From Mesorhizobium sp. (GTDB lineage: Bacteria > Pseudomonadota > Alphaproteobacteria > Rhizobiales > Rhizobiaceae), in the NCBI GenBank assembly GCA_004020875.1, contig SAPZ01000026.1, positions 1-64,000 of the forward strand: DNA of 64,000 nt, written 5' to 3'. Positions 43,058 to 50,716 of this stretch are shown here, piece after piece (within the stretch, counting starts at the first letter, position 1; every line of letters starts with the position of its first letter). The translations under genes were made by a program, and so were the position numbers. The notes below the pieces were generated by a model, which was given only the letters and a program-made list of their open reading frames with translations, was not told the origin of the DNA and did not search any database.

Positions 43058-43555
43058 ATGACCCGCATCCGGGCTATGACGAGGAACGACCTTGCCGATG
43101 TGTCGCGGCTGCTCGGCCAATCCTGGCGGCGGACCTACGCGCCGATCATGGGCGACGAGACCGTGGCCCGGCTTTCCGACGACAGGCATGCGCCGGACAA
43201 GCTCGCGCAAGAACTCCAGGACGAGGACAAGATGTCCTTCGTCGCCGAACGCGCCGACGGCTCGATCGCCGGCTATGCGATGGCGGCGATGGACGCCAAG
43301 GGCGACGTGACGCTGGAGCGGCTGCATATCGAGCCGCAGGCATTCGGCAGCGGGCTTGCGGTCGACCTTTTGCATGCCGTGCTTGCCGCCCATGCCGGCA
43401 TCCCCTCGATCGCGCTGGAGGTGATCGAGGGCAACGACCGCGCGATCGCCTTCTACCGCAAGCACGGCTTCGAGGTGGTCGAACGCCGGGAGGCGGCACA
43501 CGGCGTGGGCGGCCACGCCTCGCTGATCATGCGCCGCATGCTGCCGATGGCTTAA
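43058..43555 (+). CDS. GNAT-family N-acetyltransferase
   Basis: A 165-residue GNAT fold: beta1-alpha1 start (TRIRAMTRNDLADVSRLLGQ), acetyl-CoA motif A around LERLHIEPQAFGSGLAVDLL (a relaxed Q/RxxGxG/A), motif B NDRAIAFYRKHGFEVVERRE. It resembles RimI-like or small-molecule acetyltransferases; the substrate is unknown. AAGGA precedes the ATG. It is flanked by two copies of the same dispersed repeat. Confidence 0.88.
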   Translation: MTRIRAMTRNDLADVSRLLGQSWRRTYAPIMGDETVARLSDDRHAPDKLAQELQDEDKMSFVAERADGSIAGYAMAAMDAKGDVTLERLHIEPQAFGSGLAVDLLHAVLAAHAGIPSIALEVIEGNDRAIAFYRKHGFEVVERREAAHGVGGHASLIMRRMLPMA

Positions 43556-43618
43556 AGCTTTGCTTTTGCCGCATTCCATGCCGAAAACCGCTCACAATTT
43601 TGCTGGAATTGCTCCAGA
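43556..43618. repeat. dispersed repeat, copy 2
   Basis: It fills the gap between the GNAT and ABC genes and shares GAAAACCGCTCACAATTTTG and GGAATTGCTC with the right part of copy 1 at 42632-42730. The two copies bracket the GNAT gene in direct orientation. Confidence 0.65.
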
Positions 43619-44371
43619 TCAGGCAGCGGCCCGCGTCCTCAGCGCTTGCATTACGCTTTCCTCAAATGCGCCAGGCACCCTGTGGGCCTCGGCCAGTTGG
43701 GCCGCATCCCAGCTCCGGCTCAGGCTTCCCTCGGCCATCAGGACGGCGCGGCTGCAGAGCGCCGGCACGGCCTCGACCACATGGGTCGACACGACCGCGG
43801 CGTGGCGGCCGCTCGCGCAGAGCGCGGTGATCACGCGTTTCACCTCCCAGGCCGCCACGGGATCGAGGCCGTTCAGCGTCTCGTCGAAAATCAGCAGCGG
43901 CGGCCGGCCGAGAAGTGCCGCGAGGATCGCGAGCTTGGCTCGCGTGCCGAGCGAATATTCGGCGATCGGGCGGTCGATCCAGCGCCCGAGCTCGAGCCGC
44001 TCCAGAAGGTCGCCGCCCGGCAGATCGCCACTCGGCAAATCGTGGGGCGCGCAGCGGCGGATCGAGGCAACGAGTTGGATATACTGGCGTCCCGACAGCG
44101 GCGCCGGCAATTCGTGCGGCTCGATGGCGAGGCCAAAGCTGGCCTTGGCGCGCTGCGGCGCGGCGGCCAGGTCGACGCCGCCGACCGTCACGCTGCCGCC
44201 GATCAACGGGATCTGGCCGGTGATCGCCCTAATGAGGGTCGACTTGCCCGACCCATTGGCGCCGAGCAGGCCGACTATGTCGCCCCGGCGGAGCGAAAGA
44301 TCGATGCCGCGCACCACGGCGCGCCCGCGATAGCCGGCGCTGAGCCCACTGACGGCGAGGACTTCATCCAT
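43619..44371 (-). CDS. ABC transporter ATP-binding protein
   Basis: A 250-residue ABC ATPase: Walker A GANGSGKST, a signature region reading AEYSLGTRAKLAILAALLGR (the LSGGQ position is SLGTR, as in many ABC-2 exporters), Walker B LLIFDETLNGLDP and the switch His in VVSTHVVEAV. It is coupled to the membrane protein gene upstream by an 8-bp overlap and forms a two-gene exporter with it. Cargo unknown. Confidence 0.9.
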   Translation of the reverse strand: MDEVLAVSGLSAGYRGRAVVRGIDLSLRRGDIVGLLGANGSGKSTLIRAITGQIPLIGGSVTVGGVDLAAAPQRAKASFGLAIEPHELPAPLSGRQYIQLVASIRRCAPHDLPSGDLPGGDLLERLELGRWIDRPIAEYSLGTRAKLAILAALLGRPPLLIFDETLNGLDPVAAWEVKRVITALCASGRHAAVVSTHVVEAVPALCSRAVLMAEGSLSRSWDAAQLAEAHRVPGAFEESVMQALRTRAAA

Positions 44372-45515
44372 TGCGATACCTCTGTCGGGCGCGATGCCAC
44401 AGGAAGAACACCAGCGCCGCCAGGCCGAGTAGCACGGTGCGGCCATATTCGAGCGTTTCATAGCTGGCATAGGCGAGCGCGCTGGCGAAGCTCATCATGG
44501 CGACGAAAGGCGCGTTGAGGAAATAGGCGCCGAAGACCGCATAGGCGCCGTTCAGCACCAGCAGCCAGAGTCCGCCCGCCACCGGCACGGCCCATGCCGA
44601 CGGCTCGGCAGCGAGCGCCGCGCCCGCCGGCAGCAGGAAGAAGGCGAGCGACAATTGCAGCGGCAGTTGCACCAGCCGCAGCCACACGCGGGTGAAGCCG
44701 ATGGGCGCCGTGCGCAGCACCGGCGAGCCGAGCGGCTGGCAGCGCAGGCTGAGCATGAAGACGAGAATGCCGCCCGCCAGGCCTGCGACCGCCGCCGGCC
44801 CGGCTGTGCGGCCGGCAAGGCTTGCCCATGCGCCAAGGATGGCCGCGACCGCGAGCGGCAGGCAAGCCGCGGCCATTTTCCATGACGGCCGCAAATGGCC
44901 GCCCGGCAGTCTCCAGGCCCAGCTCGAAAGCCAGCGCGGGCGCGCCCGGTCGAGGCGGCGCAGCCAGGGCCAACCAACCGGCGCCGTCTCGCTTGCCACC
45001 TCATCGAGGAGAAGGCGTGGCCGCCGCAGGCGCCAAAGGGCGGCCGTGCCGAAGCCCAAGGCAAACGGGATCGCCGCGCCCAGGCCCCAGCCCCCCGGCA
45101 ACGGCTTTCCAATGACGGCGCAGGCGAAGCCCGCCGAAACACCAACCAGGACGCCCAGCGGCACGAAGATCGCCAGCGTCGCCCTGCCGGCCATGTGGCG
45201 GCGCTGTCCGGGCGCAAGCGGCAGCGCCTTGAGGAAGGGCGCGAAAGCCCGTTCAAGGCAGAGCCCGGACACCGCGTTGCCCGTGAGCGCCCCGAGCACG
45301 GCCAGGGTGAGCGGCAGGCCAAGGGTCCACAGAAGCTGGGCGTCCCGCAATTTCGGCGCCGCGGCATGCAGGGCGAGCACGATATCGGCGATGGCATAGG
45401 CCAGCAGCGCGCCGCCGCCGAGCCCGATCCAGGCGAGATCGCGGCGCCGCATCGCCCGCAGGCCGGCGACGAGCTCGCGCCGGAGCAATATCAGGACAAG
45501 CCGGTCGTGCCGCAT
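44364..45515 (-). CDS. ABC transporter membrane subunit
   Basis: A 383-residue protein with about 10 hydrophobic helices and no recognisable soluble domain. By coupling to the ATP-binding gene it is the permease of an ABC-2-like exporter. An Arg-rich cytoplasmic N-terminus (RRELVAGLRAMRRRDLAW) precedes the first helix. I see no motif that reveals the cargo. Confidence 0.75.
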   Translation of the reverse strand: MRHDRLVLILLRRELVAGLRAMRRRDLAWIGLGGGALLAYAIADIVLALHAAAPKLRDAQLLWTLGLPLTLAVLGALTGNAVSGLCLERAFAPFLKALPLAPGQRRHMAGRATLAIFVPLGVLVGVSAGFACAVIGKPLPGGWGLGAAIPFALGFGTAALWRLRRPRLLLDEVASETAPVGWPWLRRLDRARPRWLSSWAWRLPGGHLRPSWKMAAACLPLAVAAILGAWASLAGRTAGPAAVAGLAGGILVFMLSLRCQPLGSPVLRTAPIGFTRVWLRLVQLPLQLSLAFFLLPAGAALAAEPSAWAVPVAGGLWLLVLNGAYAVFGAYFLNAPFVAMMSFASALAYASYETLEYGRTVLLGLAALVFFLWHRARQRYRNG

Positions 45516-45582
45516 TGGTTCGTCATCATGGTTCCGACACGCGAATAGGTCACGGCGATTGTGCCGCGAGTGGGGCGATGGC

Positions 45583-45981
45583 TCACCCGGCCGGCTTCGC
45601 GTTGACGTTCTTCATGGCGGCGAGCAGGTAATCCTGCACCGTCGCCTGAAGGTTGGTGGTGGCGGCGCGCACCGCGGCCATCGCCTGCCTGACTGCCGCC
45701 TCGTCGAAAGGCTGCGCCTTCTCGGCCGCAGTTAGGTCGGCGCGCGCCGCGCGCAGCTGCCGCAGAGCTTCGAACGTGCGGGCGCGGTTGTCGCGCATGA
45801 CCGCGCGGAACTCCTTGCGCACTTCCGGCGAGTAGGCCCCCGCGACCTCCGCAAGCAGCCCGCGCGCGACGGCCGCCTGGCGCAGGCCATGCGCGGCATA
45901 GCCGACGAAGAAGAAGTTGAGCGCGAGCGAAAGGGCGAGCACAACCAGCACCGCGGTCCAGATCCACGAGCGACCGTTCAT
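45583..45981 (-). CDS. periplasmic heavy-metal-sensor-like protein (CnrX/Spy type)
   Basis: A 132-residue protein: one N-terminal membrane anchor (WTAVLVVLALSLALNFFFVG) and an all-helical periplasmic part of the CnrX/Spy/CpxP type (YSPEVRKEFRAVMRDNRART, FDEAAVRQAMAAVRAATTNL). No His/Met cluster typical of metal sites is evident. It overlaps the anti-sigma gene by 4 bp as the third gene of a sigma / anti-sigma / sensor operon, so it may relay an envelope signal to the anti-sigma factor. Confidence 0.75.
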   Translation of the reverse strand: MNGRSWIWTAVLVVLALSLALNFFFVGYAAHGLRQAAVARGLLAEVAGAYSPEVRKEFRAVMRDNRARTFEALRQLRAARADLTAAEKAQPFDEAAVRQAMAAVRAATTNLQATVQDYLLAAMKNVNAKPAG

Positions 45982-46418
45982 AGCGCGTCCCCCTCACCCG
46001 CGTTGCCGACGATCGGCGGTCCGCCGTCATCGGGAAGCCTGGCTCCCGCGGCGAGCGCCAGAAGCTCGGAATCCTGCGACTGGTCCTGAAGACGCGCCAC
46101 CTGGTAACCGGCGATTGTCGCAGTGACAAGCAAGGCCGCGGCGCAAGCAGCGATGCCGGCCGGCGCGACGAGGAAGCGCGGCACCAGCGAAGGACGCGTC
46201 GCGCCGTGATCGATGCGCGCCATCACCTTGCGCGCCAAAGCGCGATCATCGCCCTCGACCAGCGCGGCCTGCCGCACGAGCCTGTCGAGCGCCCCATCGG
46301 CCCCGGCATCGCCGTCAAGAGCCATGAATGCCAGGGCCGGTCCTCTCAAGGGCGCCGGCCAGGCGTCGATGTCGTCGCCGAAGCGGCGCCGGTTCTTCTC
46401 GAATTCCTCGCGTGTCAT
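45978..46418 (-). CDS. putative membrane anti-sigma factor
   Basis: A 146-residue protein with a cytoplasmic N-terminal helical domain (TREEFEKNRRRFGDDIDAWP), one membrane helix (about 85-107) and a periplasmic tail rich in Asp and Gly. No zinc ZAS motif (HxxxCxxC) is present. Identity as anti-sigma is inferred from size, topology and the 4-bp overlaps with the ECF sigma gene before it and the sensor gene after it. Confidence 0.65.
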   Translation of the reverse strand: MTREEFEKNRRRFGDDIDAWPAPLRGPALAFMALDGDAGADGALDRLVRQAALVEGDDRALARKVMARIDHGATRPSLVPRFLVAPAGIAACAAALLVTATIAGYQVARLQDQSQDSELLALAAGARLPDDGGPPIVGNAGEGDAL

Positions 46419-47044
46419 GAGGACTTCCTTTCGCGGCCCCTGGCCGCATCTGCCAAATGGTCCCTGAGCGCACGGCGCCCGCGCACGAGCAACTGTTCGA
46501 CCGAGCCCGCGCTGGCGCCCATCACCTCGGCGATCGCACCGATGTCAAGCTCGCCCACCGCCCGCAGAAGCAGCGCCATCCGCTGGCGCTCCGGCAGGCG
46601 AGACAGGCCGTCGCGCACGATCGCCAGCTCCTGCCTGGCCGCCGTCGCGGTCTCGGCATTCGCTTCCGGCGCGGCCGGCTCCTCGGAGATGTCGTCCAGG
46701 CCGAAGAAATTGCGCAGCGCGCGGCGCCGGCGCTGGTCGATGCAGCGGTTGGCCGTGATCCGGTAGAGCCATGTCGAGGCGCGCGCCCGGCCGGGGTCGA
46801 AGCGCGCGGCCTGTTTCCAGACGGTCACGAACACCTCCTGCACCACGTCCTCGGCATCGGCGGCATGCCCGAGATAACGCGCGGCGAATGTCCGCAGTCC
46901 ACGGCCGTGGCGGGCCATGAGCGCGGACAAAGCCGCTTGGCTGCCCGCGGCGATGCGGGCCAGCAGTTCCCCGTCGCCATCGGCAGCTTCATCCCGCACG
47001 GCGGCGCGCACCGGTCGACGAACCTCCGGCGGCGAGCGAGACAT
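46415..47044 (-). CDS. ECF-family RNA polymerase sigma factor
   Basis: A 209-residue ECF sigma. Region 2 is at about 40-110 (HAADAEDVVQEVFVTVWKQA, STWLYRITANRCIDQRRRR) and region 4 at about 140-200 (GLSRLPERQRMALLLRAVGE, then IAEVMGASAGSVEQLLVRGR). It is the first gene of a three-gene operon with a membrane anti-sigma and a CnrX-like sensor. Likely targets nearby are the EF-hand and small secreted protein genes, because they are clustered with it; this is inference. Confidence 0.92.
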   Translation of the reverse strand: MSRSPPEVRRPVRAAVRDEAADGDGELLARIAAGSQAALSALMARHGRGLRTFAARYLGHAADAEDVVQEVFVTVWKQAARFDPGRARASTWLYRITANRCIDQRRRRALRNFFGLDDISEEPAAPEANAETATAARQELAIVRDGLSRLPERQRMALLLRAVGELDIGAIAEVMGASAGSVEQLLVRGRRALRDHLADAARGRERKSS

Positions 47045-47102
47045 CCGCGACGATCCGGCTCGGTAGAAAAGCGAATTCCGACGTCAAGTCCACCACCAGA
47101 TG

Positions 47103-47486
47103 TCAGCGGCGCCAACGGCGGAAGCCGTGAACCGTGTTGCCGTTCGGGCCCGTGAAGCTGCCGACAGAACGGCCGCCAAACGGTCCGGCCGCGCTGTAGC
47201 GCTGACCTGAAACGGTCTTGCCGTTCGGCCCGGTGGCAGAATAGCTCCTGGAGCAGCGGTCAACAACGCCGGCCTTGCAGGTTGAATTCGACGTGTAGGT
47301 GCCGCCATTCGGTCCGGTGCGCGTGGTCGAGCCGGTGTAGATATTGCCGTCCCGGTCGACGCTGCGGCTCAATTCGCCGCCATGCGCGGTCTTGCGCGTC
47401 CACTCCTCGGCCGAGGCCGGGGAAGCGACCGACCAGACGACCATCGCGCCGAGGCAAAGCAGCGGAAGTTTGAGTCTTGAAAGCAT
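47103..47486 (-). CDS. secreted small protein with GPNGxT repeats
   Basis: This 127-residue protein has a signal peptide (LSRLKLPLLCLGAMVVWSVA, cleavage after SASPASA-like residues) and a mature part built of short repeats: TRTGPNGGTYTSNS, YSATGPNGKTVSGQRYS, FTGPNGNTVHGF. One Cys pair (CKAGVVDRC) may form a disulfide. The ATG has AAGGAAATG upstream. It is a downstream neighbour of the EF-hand gene in the same direction (28 bp), probably co-transcribed. No known function. Confidence 0.7.
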   Translation of the reverse strand: MLSRLKLPLLCLGAMVVWSVASPASAEEWTRKTAHGGELSRSVDRDGNIYTGSTTRTGPNGGTYTSNSTCKAGVVDRCSRSYSATGPNGKTVSGQRYSAAGPFGGRSVGSFTGPNGNTVHGFRRWRR

Positions 47487-47514
47487 GTCATTTCCTTTCC
47501 GGAAGGCAGGTTGG

Positions 47515-47949
47515 TCAATTGGCGTGAGCAGCCACGATCTTGCGGATGGCCGCGATCTCGTCGGCGGAGAGCCTGCCGTCGCCATTGCGGTCGGCGAGAT
47601 CGAAGAGCGGCGTGCTGGCCTGGAACTCGTTCTCGGTGACCTTGCCGTCGCCATTCTTGTCCATGCGCCGCCAGCGTTTGCCGAGGCGGGCCTCGGCCGC
47701 CTGGGCGCGGTCCTCGATGGCCTGGCGGGCGGTCTCGATCTCGTTCTCGTCAATGACGCCGTCGCCGTTACGGTCGAGCCTTTTGAAGAGACGTTCGCGG
47801 GCGGCGAGGATCTCGTCCTTCGAGATCGCGCCGTCGCCATTGGTGTCAAGGCGCTGCAGGATGCGGTGGCCGGGCATGTCCTGCGCGGCGGCAGCGCAGA
47901 GCGGAACGAGCCCGAGAAGCAGACCCGCAAGAATCGCTGAGTGTTTCAT
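47515..47949 (-). CDS. secreted EF-hand calcium-binding protein
   Basis: A 144-residue protein: signal peptide (KHSAILAGLLLGLVPLCAAA) and four EF-hand loops, DTNGDGAISKDE, DRNGDGVIDENE, DKNGDGKVTENE and DRNGDGRLSADE, all with the canonical acidic ligands. This is a calmodulin-like calcium-binding array in the periplasm. It is divergent from a second EF-hand protein at 48181 and shares a promoter region containing three copies of a 9-bp motif. Confidence 0.88.
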   Translation of the reverse strand: MKHSAILAGLLLGLVPLCAAAAQDMPGHRILQRLDTNGDGAISKDEILAARERLFKRLDRNGDGVIDENEIETARQAIEDRAQAAEARLGKRWRRMDKNGDGKVTENEFQASTPLFDLADRNGDGRLSADEIAAIRKIVAAHAN

Positions 47950-48013
47950 GGTTGGTCCTTTCGACTGTCACGTCGCGGGGGCGACTGTCGGCCAATACGC
48001 AGCCCGGTCCGTG

Positions 48014-48130
48014 CTCCTACGCCGGCGTCCGGATTTTTTTGTTGGCCGCCATCGCGCCGGTGTCGCCCGCAGCGCCGCTCCGGAAAATTCGCAGGAGGCG
48101 CGTAGGAGCCGTCGAGCTCCCGCGTAGGAG
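48014..48130. promoter_or_regulatory. three copies of GCGTAGGAG in the divergent EF-hand promoter region
   Basis: GCGTAGGAG occurs at 48100-48108 and 48122-48130 (plus) and at 48014-48022 (minus). The minus copy ends 73 bp from the leftward start and the first plus copy ends 73 bp from the rightward start. This symmetry suggests a shared activator site or promoter element. Confidence 0.4.
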
Positions 48131-48180
48131 GCGCTGCAAGGACGGTCCGCGGCGAGCCGTCGATCACAGCGGAGACCCAG

Positions 48181-48603
48181 ATGACCAAGATCGTGACGGC
48201 CCTCGCCGGGCTGCTTCTGTGCGGCTGCAGCGCCTTCGCCGCCGACCAGGGCGGCCGGGAAGCGTTCCGGCGCATCGACACCAATGGCGACAGAAAGCTC
48301 GAATTCAGCGAGATCCAGGCAGCGCGGGCGCGGATGTTCGACCGGCTGGACGCCAACCACAATGGCGTGCTCGATCCCGACGAGGTGCGCGCGGCGGTGA
48401 CGCAGGTCAAGGCGAAGCGCGACATCCAGGCCGCGCGCTTCGCGGGGCTGCAGGCCGAGGCGAGCCGCATGGACCGCAACGGCGACGGCAAGATCTCGCG
48501 TGACGAATTCACGGCCGCCATTCCCGACCGGCTGCTGCAGGCGGACACCGATGGCGACGGCGCGCTCTCGATTTCCGAACTGCGGGCGCTGAAGCGCCCG
48601 TGA
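48181..48603 (+). CDS. secreted EF-hand calcium-binding protein
   Basis: A 140-residue protein: signal or lipoprotein-like N-terminus (TKIVTALAGLLLCGCSAFAA, where GC-S could be a lipobox) and four EF-hand loops. DRNGDGKISRDE and DTDGDGALSISE are canonical. DTNGDRKLEFSE (Arg for Gly) and DANHNGVLDPDE (His) are weaker sites. Divergent from its homologue at 47515. It fits a calcium- or cation-buffering envelope role. Confidence 0.85.
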   Translation: MTKIVTALAGLLLCGCSAFAADQGGREAFRRIDTNGDRKLEFSEIQAARARMFDRLDANHNGVLDPDEVRAAVTQVKAKRDIQAARFAGLQAEASRMDRNGDGKISRDEFTAAIPDRLLQADTDGDGALSISELRALKRP

Positions 48604-48633
48604 TCCCCACGACACAGAACAAGGAGAGAGACG

Positions 48634-49050
48634 ATGAAATGGATAGCGACAGCGTTTTGCGGCCTGGTGCTCGGCGCATCGATGCTGGCCTCGCCGGCCG
48701 AGGCCGTCCCGATCATGCCCGTGCCGGGCCAGGCATACGCGACCAGCCAGGCGACGCCCGTCTGGTACCGGCGCGGCTTCTACGTCGTCGGCGGTGTTTA
48801 TTACTACAATGGCTACCGGGGCTATTGGCGCGTGCGCCCTGGCTACCGCTACTACAATGGATATTGGTTCCCGGCTGCCGCCTTCGCGGCCGGCGTGGCG
48901 GCCGCCACGGTCGCGCCTCCCCCCGCGGCGCGCCTGGCGGCCGCCCATGTGCGCTGGTGCTATGACCGCTACCGCTCCTACCGCGCCTGGGACAACAGCT
49001 ACCAGCCCTATGACGGACCTCGCCAGCAGTGCCTGTCGCCGTATTATTGA
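48634..49050 (+). CDS. BA14K-family secreted protein
   Basis: This 138-residue protein has a signal peptide (KWIATAFCGLVLGASMLASP), a Tyr/Gly-rich middle (GGVYYYNGYRGYWRVRPGYR) and a C-terminal BA14K motif (HVRWCYDRYRSYRAWDNSYQ, then PYDGPRQQC). In Brucella the BA14K protein is an immunoreactive lectin-like cell-surface protein. It follows the EF-hand gene by 30 bp in the same orientation. Its role here is unknown. Confidence 0.8.
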   Translation: MKWIATAFCGLVLGASMLASPAEAVPIMPVPGQAYATSQATPVWYRRGFYVVGGVYYYNGYRGYWRVRPGYRYYNGYWFPAAAFAAGVAAATVAPPPAARLAAAHVRWCYDRYRSYRAWDNSYQPYDGPRQQCLSPYY

Positions 49051-49304
49051 AGTGAAGCGTGAAGCCGCGCGCGCCGATCGTTCGCACGGCGGCAGAGTCC
49101 GTCGCAAAGCCGTCGCGGCGCGTCTGACGCTTCAAGGCGCGCCGCCGAAACGGGTTCGGGCGGCGCGCCCCGGGTCTTGCCCGCCAGGCGGCGGTCTAGG
49201 TGGCTCCGTCGGGTCCCCGAGGGAGTGGAGTCGGTCGGAACCACCTGCCCGCCTTGTGTCCTTCCCAAGACAAACCCACTATACGACGCCCTGTTGCGGG
49301 TTCC

Positions 49305-49374
49305 TTGACCTGGATCAAGCGCTGCCGGCCCGGCGCTGGACGCGCCGCCCGCCGGCCCTATAATTTCGCGAGCG
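49305..49374 (+). promoter_or_regulatory. FNR/FixK-type anaerobox and promoter of the aldo/keto reductase gene
   Basis: TTGACCTGGATCAA at 49305-49318 matches the FNR/FixK consensus TTGA(T/C)-N4-(A/G)TCAA, inside the longer palindrome CTTGACCTGGATCAAG. A TATAAT at 49369-49374 places the box centre about 70 bp before the predicted start site, a class I spacing. The gap 49051-49400 has no other clear feature. Confidence 0.6.
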
Positions 49375-49400
49375 CTGATTTTTCGCGGGAGACAGGACAT

Positions 49401-50402
49401 ATGAGCCTCGGCAGACACAAACTCGGCAGCCAGGGGCTCGAAGTCTCGGCCATCGGCCTCGGCTGCATGGGCATGAGCCAGGCTTACGGCCCGGCCGACG
49501 AGGCGGAGTCGATCGCGACGATCCACCGGGCGATCGAGCTCGGCTGCACCTTTCTTGATACGGCCGAGGTCTATGGGCCGTTCGTCAACGAGGAGCTGCT
49601 CGGGCGCGCGCTGAAAGATCGGCGCGACCAGGTGACGATCGCGACCAAGTTCGGCTTCCGCATCGTCGACGGCAAGCAGGCCGGCACCGACAGCCGGCCC
49701 GACCATATACGCGAGGTGGTCGACGCTTCGCTGAAGCGACTCGCCACCGACCGCATCGACCTGCTCTACCAGCACCGCGTCGACCCCGCGGTGCCGATGG
49801 AGGATGTCGCGGGCGCTGTCGGCGAGTTGGTGGCGGAGGGCAAGGTGCGCTTCTTCGGCCTGTCGGAAGCGGGCCTTGCCAACATCCGCCGCGCGCATGC
49901 CGTGCATCCGGTCTCGGCGCTGCAGAGCGAATACTCGTTGTGGGAGCGCAACCTCGAGCCCGAGATCATCCCGGCGCTGAAGGAGCTGGGCATCGGCCTA
50001 GTGCCCTTCGCGCCGCTTGGCCGCGGATTCCTGGCCGGCGACGTCAAACGCGCGGAGGACTATCCGCAGGGCGATTTCCGCCGCGGCGACCCGCGCTACC
50101 AGGGCGAGAATTTCGACTTGAATGTCGCGGCAGCCGCCGCGGTGCGCGACATAGCCGCGGCAAAAGGCGTGAAGCCTGGGCAGATCGCGATCGCCTGGCT
50201 GCTCGCCAAGGGGCCGGACTTCGGCATCGACATCGTGCCGATCCCCGGGACCAAGCGCCGGACCTATCTGGAGGAAAATGTCGCGGCGGCGGACATCACG
50301 CTCGATGCGACCGAGATGCTGGGGCTGGACATGGCGCTGACGCCCGACAAGGTGTCCGGGCCAAGGTATAACGAGCGCACGATGTCGCTGGTGGACCGGT
50401 AG
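49401..50402 (+). CDS. aldo/keto reductase
   Basis: A 333-residue NADP-dependent AKR of the auxin-induced/YajO-like type. Catalytic residues: Asp and Tyr in FLDTAEVYGPFVNEE, Lys in TIATKFGFRI, His in LLYQHRVDP; the cofactor site includes VPIPGTKRRTYLEENVAA. The ATG at 49401 is preceded by AGGACAT; the upstream in-frame region has no family match. A FixK/FNR-like box upstream suggests low-oxygen regulation. The natural substrate is unknown. Confidence 0.9.
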   Translation: MSLGRHKLGSQGLEVSAIGLGCMGMSQAYGPADEAESIATIHRAIELGCTFLDTAEVYGPFVNEELLGRALKDRRDQVTIATKFGFRIVDGKQAGTDSRPDHIREVVDASLKRLATDRIDLLYQHRVDPAVPMEDVAGAVGELVAEGKVRFFGLSEAGLANIRRAHAVHPVSALQSEYSLWERNLEPEIIPALKELGIGLVPFAPLGRGFLAGDVKRAEDYPQGDFRRGDPRYQGENFDLNVAAAAAVRDIAAAKGVKPGQIAIAWLLAKGPDFGIDIVPIPGTKRRTYLEENVAAADITLDATEMLGLDMALTPDKVSGPRYNERTMSLVDR

Positions 50403-50422
50403 GCGTTATCCAGCGCGGCCTG

Positions 50423-50647
50423 CTATTTCTTGCAATCCGCCATCGCCTCCATCGCCTTCCTGGCCTCGCCCTCGCTGGCGTATTTCTTCTTGCCGAGATC
50501 GACGACAAGCGTGCCATCCGGCTTCTTCGGCACGATCTCGCACTGCTTGGAGACCGCGTCCCGGGCGACCCAATATTGTTCGGCCGCCACGGCGGGCAGG
50601 CTCATGATGCCGGTGGCAAGGATTGCGATGGCGAGGGTGCGGACCAT
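50423..50647 (-). CDS. small exported protein, unknown
   Basis: 74 residues: signal peptide (VRTLAIAILATGIMSLPAVA, cut after VAA) and a short mature chain (EQYWVARDAVSKQCEIVPKK) with two cysteines (QCEIV and ADCKK) that may pair. The ATG at 50645-50647 has GGAGG upstream, so an upstream ATG at 50680 is not needed. The pattern 'YWVARDAxxKxCxIVxKKPDG' recalls other small periplasmic proteins of rhizobia, of unknown role. It converges with the AKR gene. Confidence 0.65.
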   Translation of the reverse strand: MVRTLAIAILATGIMSLPAVAAEQYWVARDAVSKQCEIVPKKPDGTLVVDLGKKKYASEGEARKAMEAMADCKK

Positions 50648-50716
50648 TGCGGGCCTCCATGGCTCTGGTTGGAATGCCATTGGGAAACGCCCTGCCCGCC
50701 GCCGTGTTCCGGCGGC

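Noticed and set aside
47103..47930. 275-codon minus-strand frame covering the EF-hand gene in another frame and the repeat-protein gene
   Set aside because: Its first half is a shadow of the EF-hand gene; only the part from the ATG at 47486 has a ribosome site and signal peptide.
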